DNA of 64,000 nt, taken from assembly GCA_014607495.2 (NCBI GenBank), contig CP053155.1, forward strand, positions 2,480,001 through 2,544,000. The letters run 5' to 3'. The notes beneath the pieces are model-generated. The model had not been told where the DNA came from. It ran no database searches and was given only the letters and a program-made list of their open reading frames with translations. This document shows, piece after piece, positions 1 through 11,500 of the stretch; the stretch's first letter is position 1, and every line of letters starts with the position of its first letter. The stretch comes from Carposina sasakii. Its lineage: Eukaryota > Arthropoda > Insecta > Lepidoptera > Carposinidae. A program made the translations under genes and the position numbers.

Positions 1-210
1 TGAAGAGATCGTATTCCGACTAAAGTTTTACTCAGCTTACCTGCATATAAAACCATGCACACGCACTAGATTCACATAACAAGTAAACAAAATATTACTT
101 ATCTACCAAAAAACATCACTTTACGGACTCATGCAAGCCATTTACAAATAAATTTTGATTTTCACAAGAATATTACACCCGCTCACTTCCAGCTTTTCCC
201 GCCGAATCGT
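1..210 (-). repeat. Inverted copy (A') of the 5' non-coding exon block
   Basis: Reverse complement of about 1560-1772 with scattered substitutions. It includes the exon end and an intact GTAAGC donor, here reading leftward out of the window. The arm stops near the shared motif that reads GCGGGAAAAGCTGG on the - strand. It could be a first exon of a second, head-to-head gene copy beyond the left edge. Confidence 0.85.
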
Positions 211-313
211 ATATTCTTTGGATTTGACACTTGACATTTTTTTTAAATTGTTTATCCCGACGGAAAGGCAAGGGGAATTAAGCCCATACAGCCATTATCT
301 TTAGTAAATGATT

Positions 314-1067
314 TCTGAATTTTTGAGATCAGGTGAGATGTCTCCCGTCATGTCGTTTTCCTTCAGATAGCTAAGCACCACATTGCAGCAGTAGGTGCAG
401 ACACGCAAGCCCCCCGCACAACCAAATATGTGCCTTGCAAGGTTATATACTATAATAACAATAAGTAAACAGAATATAGAAATGTTGGGTAGGTTATATC
501 TTGTTATACATTCTCTTTGGTTAATATCATGGAGAAGAAATAAAAGCGGAACAGCGGCCAAGTATATTTTCATACAAAAATAGTGTGCCGCTGAGAGGGG
601 GTGAAGTATGGGACAAGGGGAGCATCCTAACACTGTAGCCCTGCCCATTTACATAGAAACCACCGTGTACTAGAAACCTACTTGCATAAGCGTGTGGTTA
701 CAGCTACTGCGTTACACACACAGGCCCTAAAGCTCCGCCTCTATCATGACATCTTGGCCTCACGATTGCCACACAATTCTCCATGGTTAATACACACAGA
801 TAAGTGGTGCACATTTGAATTGCAATGTGAAAAATAAATATTTTTCTTTCTTTTTAAAAACTATCCTCAGAAGAAAGTAAAGTAAATAAATACCCTTGAC
901 TTATATTCCTATGTCCCCTAGATGGGGCAAGGGGCCTCCACACCTAAAAGCTACCCTCAGAAAGTAAAAAAAATTACCTACCTGGTACCCGTTGACTGCA
1001 ACATCGTGAGCAGAAGATCTGACCGCACACCCTGCAGTGATGTCTTCTCCGTAATGTGCTGAATCGT
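314..1067 (-). pseudogene. Inverted copy (B') of PIKfyve exons 2-3 with their intron
   Basis: Reverse complement of about 3297-4032. It contains the 3' part of exon 2 (from ..[11 protein letters not shown]), its donor, the whole intron and the 5' part of exon 3. A few small indels and substitutions separate the copies. It starts mid-exon and ends mid-exon, so it cannot encode a protein, and it is flanked by copies of a small A-tailed repeat at 237-313 and 1105-1160. Confidence 0.92.
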
Positions 1068-1559
1068 AATGCCTGAATACACAAACGGTTAGTAGAAAAG
1101 GTTGTATGGGCTTAGTTCCCCTTGCCTTTCCTTCGGGATAAACTAAATAAAAAAAAAGGTTAGAAAACTGTTCGTGTCATCTATCATTTTACCGGTCACT
1201 ATGCAATGGGATGCGACCTTAGATTATATGTAAATAATCTAAGGATGCGACCTTTGTATGGAAGATTGTCGTCTGTATGTCAGTACTCTAAGTAGTCGGA
1301 AAGCACGTAAAACCGTTAGTCCTGCGCCTGATCTCTCTCCGGTCGTGTCGGCTTTCCGTCCCATCGGACTATGAGAGTGACGGAATAGAGAGTGCATTTG
1401 TGTTTGCGCACACACTTGTGCACTATAATATCTCCTGCGTACCTGACCAATCTCCGTAGAGATTGGTCGCCTTGGCCGAAATACGGTCGGAGATCATCAC
1501 TCTAAGTAGTCTGGTACTGACAAGTGACGTCAAAGTGCAATTTTTACTCGATTATTATC

Positions 1560-1732
1560 TGAGAGATTCGGCGGGAAAAGCTGGAAGGGAGCAGGTGTAA
1601 TTTTCTTGTGAAAATCAAAAATTATTTGTAAATGGCTTGCATGTGTCCGTAAAGTGATGTTTTCTGGTAGATAAGTTATATTTTGATTACTTGTGATGTG
1701 AATCTAGTGCGTGTGCATGGTTTTATACGCAG
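1560..1732 (+). other. PIKfyve: Candidate 5' non-coding exon and promoter-side region of PIKfyve
   Basis: A consensus donor (CAG|GTAAGC) lies at 1733, upstream of the coding start, and the exon-like sequence before it has no useful ORF. The next acceptor would be the AG at 2219-2220, 26 nt before the ATG. The block is present again, inverted and with an intact donor, at 1-210. No TATA box or initiator could be assigned with confidence, so the 5' boundary is only the edge of the inverted copy, not a mapped TSS. Confidence 0.4.
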
Positions 1733-2220
1733 GTAAGCCGAGTAAAACTTTAGCCGGATTACGATCTCTTCATGGGCGCATGTAAGTTGTTTCTGCAATA
1801 ATTTTTCATTTTGACTAACTTTACACTTGTCCTTGAGGATTTTCCCGACGTTTCATCATCATCATTATCATCCATCATAAATTCAGAAATCATTTACTAA
1901 AGACAATGGCTGTATGGGCTTAGTTCCCCTTGCCTTTCCTTCGGGATAAACTAAACAAAAAAAAATAGTTGATTGTTTTGAGTTTTCCATTGACTAACTT
2001 TACATTTGTTCTTGAGGATTTTCCCGACGTTTCCATTCATCATCATTGTCATTCATCACAAATTCAGAATACATTTTACTAAACAATGATTAGGCTGTAT
2101 GGGCTTAGTTCCCCTTGCCTTTCCTTCGGGATAAACTAAAAAAAAAAAATTGAGTTTTCCAAGAGTTTTCTTTCTTGTTTTAATTTTTTCAATGTAAGTT
2201 ATGATACCTACTCAATCATA

Positions 2221-2552
2221 GAATTTAATAACAACTCAAATGAAACATGGATAAATATGACACAACTCAACTCACCGAGTTCCCACGGTTTGAGGCAGAA
2301 TCTAGTCAAAGTGGAGTATCATCTTTCTTGAACATACTGTGGAAGTTGCCCCTTTTTTCGCCCAGCGAAGGTGAAACTTCACAAAGTAAGGCTATAACTG
2401 ATGGCAAAGAGAAAGTCTCTCAGGGTGAGAGCTCGAGCGTGAAAGAGGAGGAAGAGAAACCAGAAACGGGTAGCTATGCTGTTGAACTCGAGGGTCGAAG
2501 TTTACCCAACGTCCTTCGAAGGATAAGCAGTCTGGTTGCTCTAGGTTCTGGT
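2221..2552 (+). CDS. PIKfyve: PIKfyve exon 1: translation start and N-terminal linker
   Basis: ATG at 2247 sits in a good animal context (AAACATGG). It opens a 102-residue stretch that ends in phase 0 at a GTAAGT donor (2553). The peptide is Ser/Glu/Lys-rich and hydrophilic, with no signal peptide, as expected for the disordered region before the FYVE finger. The short ..WKLPLFSP.. segment is the only hydrophobic patch. An upstream in-frame start is not visible before the AG at 2219-2220. Confidence 0.85.
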
Positions 2553-5500
2553 GTAAGTTATATAACTACATATGTAATTAATTTTATTATTTATTAGTGT
2601 TACCTAAAAACTTGCCTTACAACTAGTTTTTGACCCTAGTTTTCTGTAGGTAAAAAAAAAGACTGATTTTCTAAAACCTTAGATATTCTAGTTGTAATCA
2701 AATTAAACTATTTTCTTATATAACAAAGGCATCAAAAAGAAGTGGACTAAATAAACTTAGATTTGCTTTGTAATATTCTTAAAGAAATATTTGTAGAAAA
2801 TTTTGTGAGCTAGTTTATCTTTATATTTATAAAAGCCTTTAATCAGAAACATATTAAAATTATGTATTGTTTTTCTTCTTTTAATTTCTTAAACTACAGT
2901 AACTGCTTCTGTGTGCCTTTGGGCAAAGGCCTCCCCCATCCTTTTCCATTCGTCCCTATTGTGCACTAGTCTAGTCCATGTTTTGGTCTTTCCCGCCATC
3001 TCTTCTATTTCATCAGCCCACCTTTTATGTTGCCTAGCTCTATTTCTTTTATGGCCTCTAGGATGCCATAATGTAACAATTTTGCTCCATTTATCTACTC
3101 CCCTTATAGTATGTCCTGCCCACTTCCATTTTAGTTGTTTTGTTTTGAATGTAACATCAGCTATCCCTGTTTGAGCTAGTTTATCAGTATGTGATAATTA
3201 CATATATTTACAGGGTGGAACTCGTTATGCAGATACAGAACTGGCTCGTTATTGGATGCCAGATGATATATCTCGAGAGTGTTACGAATGTGCAACACGA
3301 TTCAGCACATTACGGAGAAGACATCACTGCAGGGTGTGCGGTCAGATCTTCTGCTCACGATGTTGCAGTCAACGGGTACCAGGTTGGTAATTTTTTTTGC
3401 TTTCTGAGGGTAGCTTTTAGGTGTGGAGGCCCCTTGCCCCATCTAGGGGACATAGGAATATAAGTCAAGGGTATTTATTTACTTTACTTTCTTCTGAGGA
3501 TAGTTTTTAAAAAGAAAGAAAAATATTTATTTTTCACAATGCAATTCAAATGTGCACCACTTATCTGTGTATATTAACCATGGAGAATTGTGTGGCAATC
3601 GTGAGGCCAAGATGTCATGATAGAGGCGGAGCTTTAGGGCCTGTGTGTGTAACGCAGTAGCTGTAACCACACGCTTATGCAAATAGGTTTCTAGTACAAG
3701 GTGGTTTCTATGTAAATGGGCAGGGCTACAGTGTTAGGAAGCTCCCCTTGTCCCATACTTCACCCCCTCTCAGCCGCACACTATTTTTGTATGAAAATAT
3801 ACTTGGCCGCTGTTCCGCTTTTATTTCTTCTCCATGATATTAACCAAAGAGAATGTGACCTACCCAACTTTTCTATATTCTGTTTACTTATTGTTATTGT
3901 AGAATATAACCTTGCAGGGCACATATTTGGTTGTGCGGGAGGCTTGCGTGTCTGCACCTACTGCTGCAATGTGGTGCTCAGCTATCTGAAGGAAAACGAC
4001 ATGACGGGAGACATCTCACCTGATCTCAAAACTTTACAAGAAAACCTACAAGTCAGTAACCTTTTTGAATTGCTTAAATTTACCTTTGCACATTCTTTGT
4101 ATGACTGTGAAATGAATTCATTGTACTGTTTAATTTTTGTGTGAACGATAATGAATACTGATGCCTGCATCATCACCATACCAACCTTAAATAATAATAA
4201 TCTTTATATCATGTACATAACTATTCAGATTTATTATTCTAAAATTTCACTATGGGTGTGCCCACCACCGGGCCCTACACCCTCCACTGACCCATAGTGA
4301 ATGTTTGAACTTCCGAATTGTAACGCCTATGGTATGGTATGGTATGGTAGAACGGGCTTGTTTCCGCAACTCGACGTCTGTGCGCCTATTTTGCGTAAGG
4401 GTATTGTAACGCCTAATACAATTTCATTTATTCTAAAATTGTCTTTAGGGTATACCCAAGGAGGTTTGGCTTCAGGTAGGCAGACAGCCATAAAACAAAC
4501 AAACACCTTGACAACATGACTTTCGAAAAAGAAACCATTATGCGCTGACAAAATAATGGTATAAGGGCAGGAATATGATGAACTGTATAATGTTTTTCAG
4601 TCAAAGTTTCCCGAGAACAAGTCGACAGCCGCTAACAAGGGTTGCGATAACTTCATGCTCTCGCGAGATCAGGGCGAGAGATGTGAAGCAAGAGCCACAC
4701 CCAAGGAGGCTTTAGAGGACGTTTACCGACAGCTCTCGTTTACATTGCCTACGCAGCAACACAGGTGTGTAGACTTTAGACCAAGTTCAAATAATACAGA
4801 CATCATCTGATGATGATATAGGCTGACGCCTATTTCAGTCCACTGCTAGGTTACACACGACAAGGCTACTGCCACAGGGAGGTTTTGTCCATAATCACCA
4901 CGCTGGGCAGGAGGGTTGGGACCGCAGGCTGGTAAATACAGGCATGGTAAAGAGTAAAGAGAATGTTGCTTAAAGTTTGTATTATCTAGCAATAGCAAAG
5001 CGGAAGCAATACGGCAGCGAAAAATAAGAGTGTGTTAGCCGATGCGTCGTACGATATACGTGTCAGTACATCACATATATTTTATATGGTCCATGATACA
5101 CTGTTAACATCGCGATAACACGCGAGCCCCACTCCATACATTTTCGGCGTGTTGCCGCGTCGCGTATGTCTTGACCCTAACGCTTTTGTTGCGAACGAAT
5201 TTGCCGTTTCTTCTTTTATTGCGAATGTGCTTGCATGTTATAATTAATGTAGAATCCTTTAGAGGTTCAGTCGATTGTTATTTTTATATTAATTTCAGCT
5301 TACTGAAGAAAATGTGGCACCATTTGTCGTGAGTTACTATTGCTGTAGGCAGTTGCTAATATAAACTATAGATACTTGTAGTATAGTAGTGCCTTAGATT
5401 ACGATGTTTGTACACATTGTAGGTTATAATTTATAAATATTAATATATATATATTTTTTTTAAATTCACCCGAGTGAGACTGGCATTCCATGCATTGCTC

Positions 5501-8500
5501 TAACGAACTGAGCTATCGGGTCACTTAACTCGGCTGACGAATTTTACCATCTCTTTTTTTTATTACGTTTTTGGCAACGTTATTTTTTTCATCAGGTTAT
5601 AATTTATATAAAACATATAAATATTTGTAATAGCAAGGTATTGTAAAATGTATGACTAATGTTATAGAATTTAATGTAGATAAAAGCTCATTCTAGTGTA
5701 AAGTAGATTGTTAAATATTTGTTTGGGTGGTTGTATTTATATACCATTGCTTAGTACCCACGACACAAGACCTTATGGATCTTAATGTGGGACTAATGGT
5801 GTGGGAAGTTAATGTGTTGTGAAGTGTGTGAATATTTATTTATTTATTAATATTGGAGAGGGACAGATAATGTGGTTCTAGGGAAGGTCTATAAATCTTT
5901 TAATTTAGGAATTTGCAGCACAGTCGGGTTGTTTGAAAGCAAAGCCGCTGTGGGGCCAATAGAATAGTATACATATAGGTACATACTTATACATACGGCT
6001 ATTTTCCCGAAATTTTGGGGTGGCTAAAACTGCAAGGTCATAAATGAGATCCCATAGCGTATAGTGACAAGTTGTTGTCCATCCGTCCCCGCTTTCTAAA
6101 GCCCCCTTATTACCTAACTAGCAAATGCGAAGCGATAGCGAAAATTGTACGAAAATCGCTGATTGCTTGTCAAATTCGTATTACGTAAAATGAATTTCAA
6201 AGGAACTTTGACGTTTCAAGGCGAATATTGTACAATTATCGCTATCGCTTTGCTTCGGCTTTGCTATTGCTTTTACGTAATCAGGGGGCCGAGTTTCTTA
6301 GTCGACTCTTACGACATGCACGGAACGAGATGCATCTGATGCTTTCTATAGTGGAGGCCCCGCATCAGCCCCCCTAGCATGAGACCACCTATCGTGGATA
6401 TCATCTCGTACGATATCGTATCTTCTCTATACAAAATTCAACATGGCGGGTATATTTATCGTATTTGTATAGGCTAAATGTCGATAAATCGGTTAATCAT
6501 ATCGTTTCGCGGGTCATGCTACTTGAGCAGGACAAATGGTAGTGTACCTAATAGCTATGTTCTTATAGCTATAGTATGTTCTCAGATACCGGCTCGTGCG
6601 TTACAACGGTGTCTGGCGCGGCTGTGACATCCTACAGTGGGTCATGGATAACACCGATAATAAAACAAGGTACTTAAGTACGTTTGCTTTAACCGGCAGG
6701 CCTATTACCTAATTTGCAGTAGCAAAGCCGAAGTAATGCGACAGTGAAAATTGAGAGTGTCTGAGTGTGGAAAACTACGAAGCGTATTTGTGTCTAAGAT
6801 CCCCAGTCTTCAAAGACGAAGGTATTCAACCAGCGCGTGCTACCTACCTACCTAGGTGATGACCTACGGTGCCGAGACGTGGTCTCTGACTGTGTGCCCC
6901 GCGTTCGTCATCCATACTCACACTCAAGTTGTCGTGTAGCACAGTTATGAAGAGTTGTAGCCTACCTAATAAATACCTACCTAACGAAATGAAAAGAAAA
7001 TATGAGTTACACGAATTTATTTACAACACAAAATTAGCACAATATAGAAGAGAGATCACTATGAATAATGCGTGAAGGTGAGTGAGGGTGAGTAGAGCGT
7101 GGATGAAGGAATGTGGAGTGTAAAAGTGTAGGAAGTCGGTGAGCAGAGTCCTCTTGAGGGTCCTGGGTCGACGGCGTTCCAGGAGTCACGCCCCGGGTGT
7201 AGTAATTGCAGGCTGGAGTTGAAGGTACTGGATCCGACGGACGGGTCAGTTGTAGATGCAGGTGCGCAGGTACCGGACCAGACAGCCGGGTCACTGTTGT
7301 AGATGCAGGTGTAGAAGTTGCAGGTAGGAGTTGCAGGTACCAGACCCGACGGACGGGTCACAGTTGTAGATGCAGGTACAGACGTTGTAGGTACTGGATC
7401 GGACAGATGAATCTTCTCGGTCGCGGATTACTTGAACGCGACGCGGGCGCGGATTATTCGCGCTGTAGAGGTCCGTGGTCACAGAGCGCGGTTACTGAAC
7501 GCGACGCGGGCGCGGTTTGTTCGCGCTGTAGAAGTCCGGCGAAGTGCAGCAAGGGTCCCGGGGCAGGCGGCCCCGGGACAAGGCCTTATAATTCCGTTCT
7601 TCACTCTGGCTGAGTAGCCGACGGAATGCTTGACTTTTTCCCGTTTGTATGGCTTATATACGAATTTTTGTCTCCATTTTCAAATTCTTGAATTCGAAAT
7701 GAATTCTTTTTCTTCATGAAGTTTTGTAAAGATTTTAGTGTACGAAAAGAGTAATATAATGAAAAAGTGACATGACAAGAGCTTGCCAAAAGGATGACTT
7801 TTCGTTTCAAAATAAACCAATTTCTGTGTTTTGGCTTGAATTTGTTGGATAATTTGTGATTTAAATATAAAATCAAAAGGGAAACTGTATAATATTATGT
7901 ATCTGAAAAGCGCATCCTCGAGGAATGGTCAGGTGATGAGATAAAGTGAAAATGAAATATGTTGTGATAAACTAAAAAGTCCTCGGATTGAGCTCCTAGG
8001 GATTCTATAAGGTCCTCAAGTTTAGTAAATCCTACATTTCCCCCACGACCCCGGAAAATTTTCGACTCAGAGAAAATTTTGTAGAAGGTTCGAAAGAGTC
8101 TAGGGAACGTTACCTTGTAAAAACATTCATCATCAAATAATCGGCAATCATTCGTCTAATATTCAATCAACTTCATTCAGGTAAGGGTGGAGTTCACGGT
8201 CAATGACTACCACTCTAAAGGTATGCTCCAACATGACCTGAGGCTTGTTTAGGGAGTAGTCGACCGCTCCATAATGGAAAAAGAATTTGACCTAAGGCTT
8301 ATTTAAAGAGTAGTCAGCCGCTCTGAAGGTAAAGAAGAAGAAGAATTTGACCTAAGGCTTATTTAACGAGTAGTCTACCGCTCGATAACGCAATGGGTAC
8401 TCCCGTGGTAATGGTTGCTAGCCATATTTGAATCGACCAAGCAAGACAGGTCGATCGCATAAGCGACCGCCGAAGTATCCAAAGGTTTAGTCTAGTAGTA

Positions 8501-11500
8501 GGGGTTTAGAGTCCCTAAGTGAAGATAAATAACTCAAGAACAATTATAGGTACCCTGGTGGTAATGGTTGCTAACCATCTTTGAACGAGCCCAGCAAGAC
8601 GAGCCGACCGCATAGCATAGCAGCATAGCGACCACTAAAGACCTAGTAATAGTGAAGATATGACCAAAAAAAGTCCAGCGTCAAAATAATTTAGAGATAA
8701 AAGAGAGAGCATCAAGCTCCTAGAGTATTATGTAGAGGGAAATCTTGAGCTTCTCTGTAGGATATTCTAGAGTGAGCTTTAGCATTCGGGTTACCTAGAT
8801 GTGACAGAATAAAGAATGGTGATGAAGAGACGAGAGACGAAGATGATTATGTAGTCAAGACAAAAAAATACAATTCAGTCAAGCAAGGTTTAGAAAATGT
8901 AGATAGCTCCGTGCCAAACTGTGTCACCGACATGAAGTTGAAAAAGATGAGTGTAGCTAACACGAGTAGATGATAAGACGAGAAATTGTAAAAGTAAAGA
9001 TTGGAATCCAAAAATTTTCCTTCATTGTAGTTATAGAGTTGAATAAAATTTCAGAATCTAAAAGTTACACAAAATCTAGCAATAAAAAATAAAGTTTGAA
9101 AAGGTAAAGGTAGGAAAAACTTAATCAAAATTAAAGTAGTAGAGGATAATGTAGTAAAGGTTATAGTAGCAAAGGATTTATTCCGTACAAGCTGCCGAGA
9201 ACTAGCCTAAAGAAGTCTAGAAAACCAATACCTAAAGAAGTCCAGCAAACCTAAGTCCAGAAAACCTATACTTAAATTCCAGAAGTCCAGAAAACTTATA
9301 CCTAAAGAGTTAACCAAAAAGACCTAGACACTAGAAGAAGTGTTATTTTAGAATTTAGAGAAAGTAACGTTGAGATAGTTTAGAAGATAGAGTCGGGCGC
9401 CAAACTGTCGTGTAGCACAGTTATGAAGAGTTGTAGCCTACCTAATAAATACCTACCTAACGAAATGAAAAGAAAATATGAGTTACACGAATTTATTTAC
9501 AACACAAAATTAGCACAATATAGAAGAGAGATCACTATGAATAATGCGTGAAGGTGAGTGAGGGTGAGTAGAGCGTGGATGAAGGAATGTGGAGTGTAAA
9601 AGTGTAGGAAGTCGGTGAGCAGAGTCCTCTTGAGGGTCCTGGGTCGACGGCGTTCCAGGAGTCACGCCCCGGGTGTAGTAATTGCAGGCTGGAGTTGAAG
9701 GTACTGGATCCGACGGACGGGTCAGTTGTAGATGCAGGTGCAGAAGTTGCAGGTACCGGACCAGACAGCCGGGTCACTGTTGTAGATGCAGGTGTAGAAG
9801 TTGCAGGTAGGAGTTGCAGGTACCAGACCCGACGGACGGGTCACAGTTGTAGATGCAGGTACAGACGTTGTAGGTACTGGATCGGACAGATGAATCTTCT
9901 CGGTCGCGGATTACTTGAACGCGACGCGGGCGCGGATTATTCGCGCTGTAGAGGTCCGTGGTCACAGAGCGCGGTTACTGAACGCGACGCGGGCGCGGTT
10001 TGTTCGCGCTGTAGAAGTCCGGCGAAGTGCAGCAAGGGTCCCGGGCAGGCGGCCCGGGACAAGGCCTTATAATTCCGTTCTTCACTCTGGCTGAGTAGCC
10101 GACGGAATGCTTGACTTTTTCCCGTTTGTATGGCTTATATACGAATTTTTGTCTCCATTTTCAAATTCTTGAATTCGAAATGAATTCTTTTTCTTCATGA
10201 AGTTTTGTAAAGATTTTAGTGTACGAAAAGAGTAATATAATGAAAAAGTGACATGACAAGAGCTTGCCAAAAGGATGACTTTTCGTTTCAAAATAAACCA
10301 ATTTCTGTGTTTTGGCTTGAATTTGTTGGATAATTTGTGATTTAAATATAAAATCAAAAGGAAAACTGTATAATATTATGTATCTGAAAAGCGCATCCTC
10401 GAGGAATGGTCAGGTGATGAGATAAAGTGAAAATGAAATATGTTGTGATAAACTAAAAAGTCCTCGGATTGAGCTCCTAGGGATTCTATAAGGTCCTCAA
10501 GTTTAGTAAATCCTACAAAGTTACGTAATAGTCCTGCCGTTTAGTCTTTACTAATTCCACTTATGCGTATATGGATCCTAATGTAATTTGATACATATCT
10601 TATTGACATTTGACCTGTTAATCTCGCACGGCAGAGTGCAAGCAAGCCAGGTGTGTCAAAGCCTGCTGTCCCAGGGCTACATGGAGTGTGTGTCGGAGAT
10701 ACTGCACTTTGCTGACTACGCGCTCTACAAGCCCACTGTGACGCCGCCTCAGGCTGTCAGTGAAGAAATTCGTGAGTATTGTGTTGTAACATATTGGAGC
10801 ACATAAGTCCAAACAAAAGTACTTAATTGACGTTGCCAATATGTAATTTAGAAAAGAGATGGTAAAATTCGTCATACGAGTAATTGACCCGGTAGCTCAG
10901 TGGTTAGAGCAACTAGCACGGTATGCAGTGGTCGTGGGTTCGATTCCCACTCGGGTGAAGAATTTTTTCCATTTCTTTATTAATAATTTTATAATTTACA
11001 CACTTACCTAATGCCTTGTGTTGTGGGTACTAAGCAACGGTATAAATAAATAAATAGATAGTTATATAACCCGCGCAGATAAAGAATTGATCTATAAATG
11101 GCGTCCACTCGCATGCTATATCGCTCATATCTATCGCGCGCCTATGGTCACACAGTGAAGTACGCGCTGCAAAAAAATTTGTCTGGTTCGCTTTGACTAA
11201 TGTCATTGCTGTTGAACGTCTCAAAGCCCATTTTTTCATGTTTATTACAGATTTTCAATCGGTAATTACTTTAAGGTTACTCTTTCGAAGTAAATTTTCA
11301 GCGTAATTTTTTGCTAAATCGTGCTTGTTAGTGCTTTTTATACAGGGTGTTTTTTCGTTGCCACCCTTAACGAAGGGTACGTACTCTATACATCAAATAA
11401 AATAAGTTTATGCCAAAAATATGCTGGGAAAAGATGTAATATTTTTGAAAAAAATAAATTAATTTATTGATCGGGCAAAATTTATAGTGCCCAGTGTTTA

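Larger units (their letters stand above)
237..2150. repeat. Cluster of a small A-tailed dispersed repeat
   Basis: A conserved core (GGGCTTAGTTCCCCTTGCCT, then TTCGGGATAAAC and an A-run) occurs at 237-313 (-), 1105-1160 (+), 1805-1965 (+), 1985-2150 (+), and again at 13305-13365 (+) and 27660-27690 (-). The 1805 and 1985 copies share a longer leader containing a CCCGACGTTTC motif and form a direct tandem pair. The A-rich 3' end suggests a SINE-like retroposon. Confidence 0.7.
6930..10517 (-). mobile_element. Non-coding LTR retrotransposon (LARD/TRIM type)
   Basis: Two long direct repeats (6930-8036, 1107 bp, and 9406-10517, 1112 bp) differ by a few small changes. They flank a 1.37-kb interior with no plausible ORF. 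Both LTRs are bounded by TG..CA, and the element is flanked by a 4-bp AAGT duplication (6926-6929 and 10518-10521). Read on the - strand, the interior begins with TTGGCGCCCGACTC, a tRNA-type primer binding site, and ends with GTGGGGGAAA, a polypurine tract, so the element lies antisense to PIKfyve. It must move using another element's proteins. It sits between DEP exons 5 and 6, ending 117 bp before exon 6. Confidence 0.88.

Noticed and set aside
301..648. Protein of 115 residues on the - strand matching a + strand frame at 3716
   Set aside because: Both are readings through the same duplicated intron with a fragment of exon 3. Neither has its own start context or domain.
7206..7617. Cys/Arg-rich open frames in the direct repeats at 7206 and 9695
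   Set aside because: They come from subrepeats in the LTRs, occur twice with the LTR, and show no domain or splice context.
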